From positions 124,001-188,000 of the forward strand of contig JAVXUO010001613.1 of assembly GCA_033065855.1 (NCBI GenBank): a stretch of DNA of 64,000 nt. Direction: 5' to 3'. The position numbers and the translations under genes were made by a program. Below, piece after piece: positions 1 to 10,860 of the stretch; the first letter of the stretch is position 1; every line of letters starts with the position of its first letter. The stretch comes from Escallonia rubra. Its lineage: Eukaryota; Streptophyta; Magnoliopsida; Escalloniales; Escalloniaceae. The notes below the pieces were generated by a model. That model had not been told where the DNA came from, did no database searches, and worked only from the letters and a program-made list of their open reading frames with translations.

Positions 1-48
1 GACAACCACTAGTAGGTAGATATAACGTACTCTGCTAAATATAATTGC

Positions 49-678
49 CTAGACATAAAACAAGTGCCGTGATACAGAACAATGGCGGCGGTCTAGAGTT
101 TTCCGGCAGGACTCCTCGGAGACTGTCAGCGGCATGAGAGAAACGAGAAGGTCGGAGAAAGCCCTGAGAATGAACTTGTGGGCGTGTTTAGGGTTTAGTC
201 TTAGGTAACACAAGAGCAGCTCGTGCAAGAAGTCCCAGTCAGCCTTCACGTCCGTCAAGTCGCGCGCCTCCACCATCTCCTGCATTGACCTCCGGAAGTC
301 CGAGTACGGATCCGGAGAGTAGGTGTGCACGGCGACGCCGCCGTTGGGGAGCGGCGGCCGTGGCAAGTCCGGCGAGTCGAAGATGGAGTTGGAGGGGCCC
401 GGGGAGGAGGAGAAGAAGCGCTGGGAGGCGATGGCGGCGGCGAGGTCGGGGGGAGAGCGGTGGTTGTCGGTGTCGCAGGAGGAGGAGGAAGAGGAGGAGG
501 TGTCGTCGGCGTGGGAGGAGGTGAAGGAGTGGGAGGTGAGGTCGTAGAGGGAGTTGATGATTAGGGTTGATGGGGGGTGGTGGTCTTGTTGTGAAGGTGA
601 AGGTGGAGACAGAGGTGGTGGCGGTGGTGGGGATTTGAAGGTTGAGAAGCAGAGGTTCTTCCAGAGGAGGTTTGACAT
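49..678 (-). CDS. OVATE family protein (OFP), transcription repressor
   Basis: Single-exon gene of 209 residues. Residues 115-182 form the C-terminal OVATE domain: the run from [20 protein letters not shown] onward, then [16 protein letters not shown] and a helix around [14 protein letters not shown], is the standard DP-Y-DFR-SM-EMV / LL-CYL-LN pattern. The N-terminal half is low complexity (proline 17-28, serine 61-67), usual for the family. OVATE proteins are nuclear repressors that bind TALE homeodomain proteins and shape organs. The start ATG at 678 gives the short MSNLLWKN-type N end common in OFP11/12/16-like members. About 27 residues follow the domain, as in other small OFPs. No intron is needed, as is usual for OFPs. 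The Arabidopsis OFP11 gene (At4g14860) lies next to LOI1, and an LOI1 match lies further along this window, so an OFP11-like assignment is likely but not proved. Confidence 0.93.
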   Translation of the reverse strand: MSNLLWKNLCFSTFKSPPPPPPLSPPSPSQQDHHPPSTLIINSLYDLTSHSFTSSHADDTSSSSSSSCDTDNHRSPPDLAAAIASQRFFSSSPGPSNSIFDSPDLPRPPLPNGGVAVHTYSPDPYSDFRRSMQEMVEARDLTDVKADWDFLHELLLCYLRLNPKHAHKFILRAFSDLLVSLMPLTVSEESCRKTLDRRHCSVSRHLFYV

Positions 679-3117
679 AGTACTGTGGACAGATCAGAGA
701 AAGAGAGAAGGGGTTGGGATGAAGAATGACTATGGGGGAGAATGGAAGGTGAAATGAGAAGGCTAAGAAAGGGCAAATTAAATAATATAAGGTGGGGTTG
801 GATTCCCACATATGTTTGTACATACAATTAGTAGGCTAAGTTTGGACCTGATTTAGCTTTGGCAGAGACTATTTTCATTCATTTTAGTCCTTCGTTTGTC
901 TCAAAAAATTGTTAGTTTTCATCAAAATTTGTGACATGCAATACATTTTCCGTGAGAGTGCAAATTTTGGAATCACATAATTAGGGTCGTCGGTGGTGGA
1001 TGAAATTCAATTGCCTTTCGTAGTAATAGGAAATTGAAACAATTCTTATTACTTCTAGCACATGCCATATTAATCAAAGTAAATTATCAAGTAGAAGGTA
1101 GCGCGTACGTGGGCGGCGGCTTGGCATCCGTAGGTAGGAAGATATGGACACTATTGGATTCAATCTCTAAATGAATTTAATGACGAAGATATCTTACTAA
1201 TATTGTAACTTCACACTCCATCATTAATCTCAGGACCGATAAATGCATAACACGCACAACACAATAATGTGCTTCTACTTTGCCGAAAAGAATATAATCA
1301 GCTATTCATTTCAGGAAGTATATACAACCTAAGCAGTCCCGTGGGGTTACTATAATAAGCTACATTTTGATGTTTTCCTGCCGGATTCTAGCACACTTCT
1401 CCTCGTAAAAGACTTTCTACATGCAGCAGCGGCAGCACCTTTTGTTACATACATGTAGAACCAACAGTAATGATCCAAAAATTAGTCCTGGCTACTTTTC
1501 AATACGCCTATAACCTAGACGAACCCATCTCTGTCTATACTCTAATTACATGAAACGAGTTTTCGAAGACTAGAAGTATTAAGATCTAGAGACAATGAAG
1601 TCTCTGGATACACTCTCATATTCTGAGGCCTCTATCTTGTCGTCGCTCTAAATCAGGTAACTCTTCTAAATTCGTGTTGCTAAGTATATGTACGACGAAA
1701 AAATTATAGCTGCAGTGAAAACTTAGTTGTAAATTCAAAAAAAAAAAAAATTTGTGGGTTTAGCCGAAATTTTGCTCTCGATTGATATGTTTGCACAAAA
1801 CATTTGAAGTTCACATTTCATCCGAAATTGGGATACTCGCCATTTTCCAACATTACGACCCGGCACCTGCTTTACTGGTTTTTCAGTCAGCTAGTGGCAA
1901 AGGCAGCATGCGCCGTTCGTCTTTCTTTTCTTTATGTTAGACATTTTAGGTTGACGTAAATGATATTTGAGATCCACCGTAACGATTTGAGTTTCGCTTT
2001 CAATGCTAAAGGCCTCGGGTTCGTCTCTACTTAGCCACTTTAAGGACACAAGTAAAGCTCAACTAAAAGAAGTGATCTAAGCTCCACTTTTTGTCATTTG
2101 AGCTCCACTTTTCAACACTAAATGCTTTTGTCACTATATAGCCGCTTCAACGACAAAAATAGAGTTGAAATAACTAAAGTGCAGATCAAATATCAAATTT
2201 TAAGTTTTGATTTTTAGTATTCAATGCTCAACTTGAAAACAAGTCTTCATTCTGACACTCTCTACATTAGGAATAGGAACGTGAACAGACGTAAAGAATG
2301 ATCCTCGTGGCTACACTCTCTTCTTGTCTTCAAAAGTGCGTACAGTTTAGTACCCTTCCACTTCGTGGCAGTTTTGGTTTTAATATCAATTACAAAATTG
2401 GAACAGCGCATGAGTATACTTTGTTTTGAGCTTAAATAATTGGAGTGATCTTGATCCTCTCAATCATGGATACTAGTTGGGAGGGCAAATTGTCCTTGAC
2501 AGTTGCTTGTCAGTCTTCACTTCAAACAGCTCGGTGTCGTATAATGTTTGAGAGCTATGTCTCCTGCATTTGTCCGTTTTATCGTGATTTAAATGTTTTC
2601 CTTCTTCTCCCAAGCCAACGCTCGCTCCAGACGAGACATGTACAGCGTTGCTATCGCTGGAGAAAGTTGAGTTTCACCCTCCATTTGAGCGATAAAAACT
2701 AAATATAAGTTGTGATACATTTGTAAGAATCTAAGTCACATATTTCTAAAGTTATTTATCGAAGTTACCATGGTCATAATTCTAATATGGCCACTCCAAA
2801 GCGATGTTGCACGTGGGCAATCAATCTTTAAAGTTTCTAACGGAATGCAACTTCAAGTGTAAAAACACAAATTTTACACTCTTTTTGCAAGCCCTAAAAT
2901 CTAGTAAAAACACAAGTTTTACCTTCCTTTTTACATCTTTTACCAGATTATATTTCATGATTAAACTTTGCATATCAACATTGGTATAAATTGGCGAAGC
3001 TTTATTTGTTGAAGTCTGCAATATATTATCCAGCTTGGAAGTTTTTACAACTCAGCCTTCTGCGAACTTTGCTCCTCTAATTTTTTAGCTCCTTTGCTAG
3101 TTTAGTGATTTTAGGCA
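679..3117. other. Intergenic, AT-rich, no gene seen
   Basis: Upstream flank of the OVATE gene, which is read leftward. The first 150 bases hold its promoter and leader. I see no exon, RNA gene or clear mobile-element terminus here. Short open frames near 2445 and 2804 have no recognisable family and no codon bias. Confidence 0.6.
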
Positions 3118-3362
3118 GAACAAACTTTGGCTGCTACCCTAGTTGTAAGAATCTTCCTCCAATCTCTTTATATAGTGACAATTAATAGTCGCTAAATGTT
3201 TTCAGTGACTTTTCTGTTAACACTTTTAGCGATAACTTTTAACAGCACTTTTTTAGCGTCACTAAATAAAAACCACAAGAAACATTTAATAACCATTAAT
3301 TATCGCTACATGAGGGGTAGGAGGAAGATTCTTTCAACTCGGGTAGCAGCCAAAATTTTTCC
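3118..3362. mobile_element. Foldback MITE, Mutator-like, with 9-bp target duplication
   Basis: A 245-bp palindromic element. The left end begins GAACAAACTTTGGCTGCTAC and the right end, read in reverse complement, begins GGAAAAATTTTGGCTGCTAC. The inverted repeats then stay alike for about 80 bases through GAATCTTCCTCC and GTCGCTAAATG-type sequence. It is flanked by an exact 9-bp direct repeat, TTTTAGGCA, at 3109-3117 and 3363-3371. A 9-bp duplication is the Mutator signature. It encodes no protein. Relatives lie at 57.3 kb, with weaker pieces near 41.1 and 60.2 kb. Confidence 0.85.
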
Positions 3363-3547
3363 TTTTAGGCATGGCAATTTGGGGTCAAATATGATGGCCT
3401 TGCACACCCGCGCCCCACACGGGCCAATATAGAGCTGGTGATATTGGGTTTTGGTAATTGGTCATACAGCATCTCCAAATTTTAGCTGACTGAAACGTAA
3501 TTGGGGTATCCTAGCCCCATCTTGAAGGGATTTTGTACTGAGAGTAA

Positions 3548-3986
3548 GGTAGCGTTTGGTAACACTTCCAGTTTTGATTTTCTGTTTCCAAAAAAACAAA
3601 AATCAGTTTATTATTATTTTTTTTTACAAAAACAAATGGGTGTTTGATTATCCAGTTTTTATTTTGAGTTTTTTCTTTGGTGGTGGTTTGCGGTGGCGAT
3701 GGCTGACAGTGGTGGTGACCGGCCCCCGGCGGTGGTAGGCAGTGGCTGGTGGCTGCCAGCCGCCGACGGTGGCTACTGGCGGTGGGAGGGTGGTGGTCTC
3801 AAAATAAAAATCAAAACTGAAACCGAAAACTCCTTTTTGGAGTTTTAAAAAACAGCCATGTCTTAAAAACTGGTTTTCAAAACTGAAGGAAAAAAAAAAC
3901 GAAAACTGTGTGTCAAACGCGTTTATTTTCTCCAGTTTACAAAACTGGAGAAAAAATTGAATAAATAAATATTACCAAACGGAGCC
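3548..3986 (+). mobile_element. Tourist-like MITE (PIF/Harbinger type), copy 1
   Basis: A 439-bp element with ends GGTAGCGTTTGGTAACA and, in reverse complement, GGCTCCGTTTGGTAATA. It is flanked by TAA at 3545-3547 and 3987-3989, the 3-bp target typical of PIF/Harbinger elements. The centre is a GGTGGTGG-rich stretch, with complementary poly-A/T-rich arms (an AAACTGGTTTTC-type arm). No coding capacity. A second copy in the opposite direction lies at 48271-48635. Confidence 0.75.
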
Positions 3987-4882
3987 TAAAACTTAATTTG
4001 GTGAAGCATTTGTTCCACTGAGACAATATTATGCTATGTCTCACCAGAAAACTTTATGCCTCTGAGGATGGTATCATATATCTACAAGAATTAAAAAGAG
4101 CAAAAAATGAATCTCCTCCTTTCCTTTTCATTTCTTTTTTGTCTTCACTCTTTTAGTTCTCTTAAATTATTTGACAAAGATTTTGCATTCAGATAGGTCC
4201 TTTTTTGTTTATAACATCCGTTTAATCGAACTTTAGAGGGACAAGAATGACTTTCACGACAAGCAAAGGACAAGCGGCGATACCTAACATCCCTCACCAC
4301 CAATGAGCCCATTTCATTTCGTAACCACCACTATCACATCGTCACGATCCACCATTTCAAACTCAACGAACTCTCATTGTCTGCCATTTTGAATCATGAA
4401 AGCGAATCCATCACAACCCCATCACTGTTCACCGAACCATGCGATTACTCTGTGCACCATGGATCAATAACTCCATCTACACCAGAGATAACTATCACCA
4501 CCGTACCCCACAACCACCGACCTCACCATCATTACTGCTACCGTATTGTCGTCCCACAATGCCAATAGGGACGGATCTAGAATGTCACATTGATCGAGGG
4601 ACCCAAAGTTACATAACTTTAGTTGTTGATGAAATAAAATTTGATCGAATATGATCATATTTGGTGCAACAAGTGACATCAGATAAATTTAAAATATCTC
4701 TAGTCTTCAAATTTATAGGATGTACAAAATGATTATATGCTGAAATGAATTTAAGCACATCTAGACATTCTCGTTTTGCCTACATTTAGACATTTTCGTT
4801 TTACTCTGTTTATTGTAGACATGCACAAAAATCTAAAAATAATTCAGCCAACTACTACTTCCATATATAACACCCGTGAATA
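3987..4882. other. Intergenic, possible hAT-like terminus
   Basis: No gene seen. Around 4566 the sequence AGGGACGGATCTAGAATG resembles the CAGGGGCGGATC-type end of plant hAT elements, but I could not find a matching opposite end, so it may be a remnant. The stretch 4260-4560 is C/A-rich (ACCACC) without a supported frame. Confidence 0.35.
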
Positions 4883-6712
4883 TCTATATTTATACTACTA
4901 CTAAAAGTCTGAATAACTGTAAATCATTTTTTAGACACAAATATCCTTACAATTGGATGTATGACTTAAATGTCCTTTTAGCATTATTAGACCACTTCTT
5001 CCTCAATAAATGCAAACAACACTTAATGACTATTAATTTCCATCTTAATGATTATTTGTTTCCATAATTAAAAAAATTTCATCATTTCCATCTTCAACAA
5101 GGTTTGTTTTACCTAATGACTATTCATCTTTATCATTATATGGCGAGATAATTAAAATGCCGTTCCAATCCTGATTTATTAGGTGTCCACAAAATATTTG
5201 TGCCTCATCATCGAATTTAGAAGGCTGTGTTACTTTGAATATTCATCTAAGTTTACTTCATTGAAGGTGCTTTATTTAGGTTTGACAATAACGTCACTTT
5301 TTCATATTCACAAATAGGTAAACAGTGTATAATATTGCATATGAACTATGTATGGCTCCATTTAGTTGAAGCAATAATCTAGGCTAGATCTATAATCCGA
5401 CTCTATTTATTCTTAAGAATCTGAGACTACGGTAGAGGCATGCGAGTTGTAGGGTTTACTTTAGGTCTTGATTTGCTCTTAATTCATTTCTCGAATAAAT
5501 ATTACAAATTTCCACTTTTTTCCTTTTTATTTAAAATATTTGTCCGGAGTTTCTGTTTATAGATACTTCTACTTATCTTCACAATTGTTTGTATTGATAA
5601 AAGGTTAGATTAATTATGAGCAATTGTCAGCTTGATTTTAGGTGGTATTGGAGTCATGGGATTTACAAATCTGATTCAAGTTGGTTTGACTTTAAAGCCT
5701 CGAATTCATGTAGAATGTAATCCATCCATATTGAATAATGTAAGATGACATGGATTTCCCTTCCGGGACTTTTTACTTCAATTTTTCCTGTTATGTTTGT
5801 TTTTGATTAGTTGATTGAGAAGTATAACTTGAATGATTTCTCCTTCAATCCCTTCTATGATATATAAACATGTCTTGAATTAAGGAATTCCATTGCTTCT
5901 TCTTTTAAGAAGTTACAGCTTTTGTTATTTGGTTATTGTCATCATCCAGGGGGGAGGAATTGAAGAATGATGTTAAAGATTTTCTTATAGGTTCCCGTGT
6001 GGTCGCACTAGAAGGAAAATGCTTTATACAAATATGAATATTGACAAAAATCAAGTGGTGGGAATGTGCCAAATTAAAGCTCATATAATCCAAGAAAAGG
6101 GTAGATTGCTACTTCAACATAAATATCTTTCTTCAATAATGTTACCACATAAAAAAAAGTCTCATAAGGTTGGCGTTATACACAGGAAGGCCAATTTCCT
6201 CATTAAGATGGGAAAAAAAAGATCAAGGAAATCAAAGATGAAAAGTATCGAAAGAAGGTATAAGTATGACTTTAGAGTGATGAGCATTATGAGGCAAGCC
6301 ATAAAAAAAAATTGAACATTGAGATGTCATTACTTGAGAACTACTTTCAAGCAATTCAAAAATTATTCATATATTTGATTACGCTATTTGATTTAGCACG
6401 TTGTAACATAGAATTATTTATATTGATTGATCTTTTCAAGGCATATATACCTGAATGAGAGCTATTAGACATTTTTATATCAATAAGTTGTGATGATTTC
6501 GGGCATTAGTTAGTTAGCTGAAACTTTTAGATTATAATTCCGACACATTGGTAGTGTATTGATCTTAGTTGATATCGCCGGAGTCAAATTTGTACATACG
6601 ATGTTTATGATTTAATTATCAAAATATAAATGTAAAAATTGCTTCATTTAAATACTTATATTTATCGTAATAAAGATAGATGCCTACGTGCAACGCACGT
6701 ATACTCTACTAG
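4883..6712 (+). mobile_element. Non-autonomous Helitron
   Basis: The left end starts TCTATATTTATACTAC, a plant Helitron 5' end (TC followed by an A/T-rich run). The right end has a short hairpin (ACGTGC-AAC-GCACGT, 6686-6700) followed about 8 bases later by CTAG at 6709-6712. The element sits between an A (4882) and a T (6713) with no target duplication, all classic Helitron traits. It is about 1.8 kb, and I see no Rep/helicase coding, so it would depend on an autonomous partner. A lysine-rich open frame at 6019-6315 inside it has no recognised family. Confidence 0.75.
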
Positions 6713-7295
6713 TATACAAAAATGTGTATTTAAAATTGAACAACGAAAAAAAAGTAATTTGAGTTTGTCTAGACAAAACAAAGAAGAATAATTTTAATTT
6801 TCTGGATTCACCCCAAACTCAAACTCTTCTCATCTCCAAATAAATTTAAACAATTGAGTGACACGTGTTACTAACACAAGCTTTTTTGGATAAAACAAAA
6901 ATGTAGCAGGAGAAATCACATCCCAAAATATTTACTACAAATTTTTACTTTTTAACTTTGATGGTTGAATCAAATATAACATCGATAAAATAAAATTTTA
7001 GTATCAAATTTGAAATTTGGGGCGCAATACGCCGCCGCAGAGTCAGATCTCCCACCAACCACCATCAATCCCGCTACGATCCACCGTTCACCCACATCTC
7101 CGATTGACCAACTCCACCTTCCAACTATCGGAATCCTTAGCCTTTGGTGCCGGAGAGAAGTGTTTAGGCCAATGAGGAGATTGGTAGAGCTTTTCTATTA
7201 TCCTTGTACATTATGCATCCAATAGAGATTACTTTTTTACCCTTCCCCAAGAAAATTTAATAGAAGAAATTGAGAAAAAATGATCTACTATCTAT
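6713..7295. other. Intergenic, no gene seen
   Basis: AT-rich flank between the Helitron and a local duplication. I see no exon, RNA gene or element end. Confidence 0.5.
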
Positions 7296-8970
7296 CAGTA
7301 CCATTTCAATTACCACCACAAAATCATTTTTCCAGTACTAAAGGAAATTGAAAGCAAAAACGACATTCATTGAGGAAAGGGAGGGCCATTTTTGTTGTTC
7401 TCCTTATATTTCACCCTAGAACTTTAGTGTCAAGTTGCTTGAAAAAGAAATAGGACAAAACCTCTAGCTCTTAAGCTCAAGAAGAAACTATATAGTACGG
7501 AGCAATACCTGCTGGCCAGTGCTAATACGATCAAATTTATAAGTAAACATCTCCAGTAAAATGTGTGTTGGGATTTAAACATCTAAAACAGGTACAACTG
7601 ACACAACAAGGAAAAGAGAAAATATAAAAATTATCACACACAAAAATATAGACACGGATATTTAACGTGATTCTCTTACCTACGTCTACAAGAAGACGGC
7701 AAAAATATTGCACATGAAGAACTTACAAGGAAACTCACTCAGTCACTCAAACAACTCCCGAACACACCCAAAACTCACCTAACTATTTCTCTCATGTCTC
7801 GGTGAATAAAAACTCTCGGTAATTTTTTCCACTCACTGATACTATTACACAAAAGCATTTAACACTCTAGTATTTGAACTGCAATCATAAGTTCTAAACG
7901 CCAAACACCATTTTTAGCTCTCAGTGGCCAACTCACAACATTTAATTCTCAATGGCTTCTCAATTAATGTTGATGTGTTAAAAACCTTTGGCAAACTTCT
8001 CCGATAAGAGAAAAAGTAGGTGAAGATATCATTCCAATCAATGTAAAACCAAGAAGCCTTCAAGTGAATAGTTACCGCATATTGACTAACTATTCACTTG
8101 TCTTCACCCTTACGTATCTCCTATATGTGTTCAATGTCTTCACCTCTTACTCATCTCCTATTCAAGGGATATGTGTTCAATGTTGTGGGAAAGCAATCAC
8201 ACTTGGTAAAAGATGGTGGGTGGTATTTTGTCAAATAGAATTAATACCAATTCCAACAGCATGATCAGGAACGAGAACTCTTGCTCTTTACACAAGAAGA
8301 AAGCACACATGCTCCTTAGGTTCACATAATCTACAAGGACATATTGAGAAGTAAAACAGTGGTTAGACACACAGGAACCCTAAAACCGCCATCTCTGTCA
8401 CGATCCAGGCATTTACATGTAGCTTATTGCATCGTCTCACACAATATACATACCATATATTATGCAGATTCTAGCTTCAGTACCATTCCAATTAACACCA
8501 CAAAATCATTTTTTCAGTACTATTGAAAGGAAATTGAAAGCAAATCGACATTTATCGAGAAAAAGGAGGGCCATTTTTGTTGTTCTCCTTAGATTTCACC
8601 CCAAAACTTTAGTGTCGAGTTGCTTGAAAAAGAAATTGGACGAAACCTCTACCTCTTAATTAAACTCAAGAAGAAACTATATAGTAATACCCAAGGACGT
8701 GCTAGCCAGTGCTAATATGATCAAATTTATAAGTAAGCATCTCCTGTAAACTATGAGCAGGAAGGAAAACTCTTGCTCTTTACGCAAAAAGAAAGCACCC
8801 ATACTCCTTAAGTTCGCATAATCTACAAGGGCATATCGAGAAGTAAAGCAGTGGTTAGACACACAGGAGCCCTAAAACCGCCATCTGTGTCACCATCCAG
8901 GCATTACATGTAGCTTATTGCATCATGTCACACAACATACGTACCATATATTATGCAGATTCTAGCTTCA
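7296..8970. repeat. Local tandem duplication, about 490-bp unit, first copy interrupted
   Basis: Unit 2 (8478-8970) repeats unit 1 (7296-7565 plus 8259-8477). Shared landmarks in the same order are GGAAATTGAAAGCAAA, GGGCCATTTTTGTTGTTCTCC, GAAGAAACTATATAGTA, GCCAGTGCTAATA, AACTCTTGCTCTTTAC, CAGTGGTTAGACACACAGGA and TATTATGCAGATTCTAGC. The copies differ at roughly one base in ten by eye. A 693-bp insert (7566-8258) splits unit 1. The array ends about 100 bases from the stop codon of the leftward seed maturation gene, so part of it may be in that gene's 3' flank or UTR. Confidence 0.8.
7566..8258. mobile_element. Solo-LTR-like insertion (fossil LTR-element end)
   Basis: This 693-bp segment is present in duplicated unit 1 and absent from unit 2, which shows that it is an insertion. 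It begins TGTTGGGA and ends TCCAACA, the TG...CA inverted ends of a long terminal repeat, and contains the TTTAACGTGATT / CCTACGTCTACAAG block common in plant LTRs. I see no internal region, so it looks like a solo LTR; Copia-like is a guess. No clean target duplication is visible, which suggests age. The 10.9-12.2 kb repeats belong to the same sequence family. Confidence 0.55.
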
Positions 8971-9074
8971 GAAGTCCAAAACATAAAGGAGGCCAAGCAA
9001 AACCACCATAGTCGAACGACATATCTACATTACAAACAAGCGTGCAACCACCTCAAATGCATCAAGGCCACAGC

Positions 9075-10049
9075 TCAGCATACGGCACCAGCTCCCTCAT
9101 TCAGCCTCGCAGCCGCAGAAATGGAGGCCGCCACACCACCCGGATGCGTGGTCATGTTAGGGTTGTTCCTTATCTCTGCGCTCGTCACCCCTTCAGCATC
9201 CTCCCGCGTTGCCGGCTTGTCCGCGGGCAGCTTAGCGGTCGCATCCTGCGCGCACCACACAACCAACTGTCAAGAAACAAGCTGAACCGAATTTTATAAA
9301 CGGGGCTTCGAACATATTGGAGACTGGTCGATCTTGAAGTTGATTGATGGTTCGAGAAGTTTACCGTTAAAATGTCGTTGAGTTTGACCTTGTCCTCGTC
9401 CCGAGTCAGGCCCTGATTGAAGGTGGCCGCGGACAGAGCGGCGGCCGCAAGGCCGCCGGGCATAATGATGTCGACGCCGGTTGCTCTGGTCTCTGCTGCG
9501 CGAATGGCGGCGGCGTCACTCTGGTCCACCGGCTTGTTGCCTGCCGTGTGTATTGCCGCTTCCAGTGCTTCTCCTATTGTTATTGCAGTTTGCCTCACGT
9601 CTACCCCAGCTGCCGCCGCCTCAACCACTGGGGCAGGTTCCACATATTGTCCAACAACCTGTAGGCATTAAAATAAGGCAATAACACACCATTTATATAG
9701 AGGGAATGTCTGCATGGCAAAAATTTTCCAGGGGAAATAACAAACCATCTTTCAAAATACCCGTACTAGCATCTTTCTCTGGTCATTTTGGTGACAACAA
9801 TTGGGAAATTTGGTTTCGGTTCTCAGAGGTTTTCGTTTGCTGTTTGGTCTAGAGATAGAGCTAATTCTAATGTAAAAAGGCCACAAATTACATATTCGTG
9901 TTCAAACATAAAAGTTATCAGTATAAACCTTAACGATAATTATATAGTCCTTAATGATTGCTATATGAGAGCTATAGTTAGAAGATCCATGATCCACGTT
10001 GTAACCAAAACTTTTTAGGTACAAAACCAACAACGGATCCAGGCACACG

Positions 10050-10089
<40 letters not shown>

Positions 10090-10418
10090 CTTCCAGCAAC
10101 AGATTCAGTGATGATGCGCCCCCCAGGGAGGTCAGTCTCCGTAATAGCCACGCCCTGGTTAACAGCTACGTCGGACGCTTGGCCATGGCCGACGAAACCG
10201 GCTCTCACGTTGCGGTCGGCGGCAGACTGCATGGTGGCCGCTGGGCCGCCCCTCTGGGTCTGCCCCATCACCGTGGTCTCGGCGGACTGCATCAGGGCGG
10301 CGTCCCGAGGAGCCACCGTCTGGTCCGCGACGTCGCCGGACATACGAAATACATCTCCGTACTTGATGGGCTCCTGCTGCTGGTCACCTCGCCGCCTTCT
10401 TGGCTGGTCTTGGCTCAT
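9075..10418 (-). CDS. Seed maturation protein, SMP/LEA (D-34 type)
   Basis: Three exons: 10418-10089, 9658-9365, 9245-9075, all joined in phase 0, giving 264 residues. Exon 1 starts MSQDQPRRRR and carries the first SMP repeat (KYGDVF...ALMQSAETTV). Exon 2 (VVGQYVEPAP...) and exon 3 (DATAKLPADKPATREDAEGV...PGGVAASISAAARLNE) carry the second and third. The alanine-rich, hydrophilic repeats with AE and AA pairs are those of group 5/D-34 LEA proteins, which build up in drying embryos and protect cell contents. Length fits the family (about 250-265). Exon 2 and 3 acceptors are ACAG and GCGCAG. The exon 1 donor is GTCTCT and runs straight into a CT microsatellite, which is unusual. Upstream RY and ABRE boxes support seed expression. 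The Arabidopsis relatives I recall are At3g22490/At3g22500. Confidence 0.93.
10054..10087. repeat. (GA)n microsatellite at the SMP intron 1 donor
   Basis: A 34-bp uninterrupted GA run. On the gene strand it reads as CT repeats beginning with the GTCTCT donor of SMP intron 1, so the microsatellite forms the first bases of the intron. Confidence 0.95.
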
Positions 10419-10497
10419 GCTTCGCAGTCTTCAATCTCACTCAAAAACAGTTCAAAAGGTTCGGCGGTGTCGCAAGGTTGGGGGCGAGTGTTAGAGA

Positions 10498-10740
10498 AGT
10501 GCATGTACATATGTACGAATTCGGGTGTTTCGAGTAGGTTAAGGTTTCGCTTCGTTCGGACATGAAGATCCTGTGGGCACGTGGCGTTTTGCGAAGGTGA
10601 TTCATGGTGCATGTGGCAGATTGAGAGCTTCGCTGTCACCTGGAGAACTTGGTGTCGCCAGTGAGCTGTGTACTGTGCAGCAGCCGGCCATCATCATTTT
10701 GGACCACCATAGATTAGCTCTAATTTGAAGGTTATAAATA
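10498..10740 (-). promoter_or_regulatory. Seed-type promoter of the SMP gene: RY boxes and ABRE/G-box
   Basis: Upstream of the SMP start (10418) lie two RY cores (TGCATG) at 10500-10505 and 10608-10613, and an ABRE/G-box GCACGTGGC at 10578-10586. RY boxes are bound by B3 factors such as ABI3 and FUS3, and ABREs by bZIP factors such as ABI5. The pair is the classic seed-maturation promoter signature. A TATA-like TATTTATAA on the gene strand lies near 10731-10739, further out than these boxes, so either transcription starts closer or the boxes lie in the leader. Function is inferred from motifs only. Confidence 0.6.
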
Positions 10741-10860
10741 ATCTATGTTGTCAAACGTTAGCTTTTCATGCATAATATTCGCTTCGCTTCGCTTCATTGA
10801 ATTTTTCTATTTTGACATTCGTAAAATAGCTGTAAAATTTATTCATTACATTTTTCTTAG

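Noticed and set aside
239-827. Several long open frames overlapping the OVATE gene on both strands
   Set aside because: They are out-of-frame readings of its GC-rich, low-complexity coding sequence (Arg/Gly, Leu/His runs) with no domain.
9978-10088. Extension of SMP exon 1 through a Ser-Leu repeat
   Set aside because: It is translation of the CT microsatellite; joining to VVGQYVEP at 9658 restores the family sequence.
10108-10565. Rightward frames opposite SMP exon 1
   Set aside because: Antisense of a GC-rich exon, no known domain.
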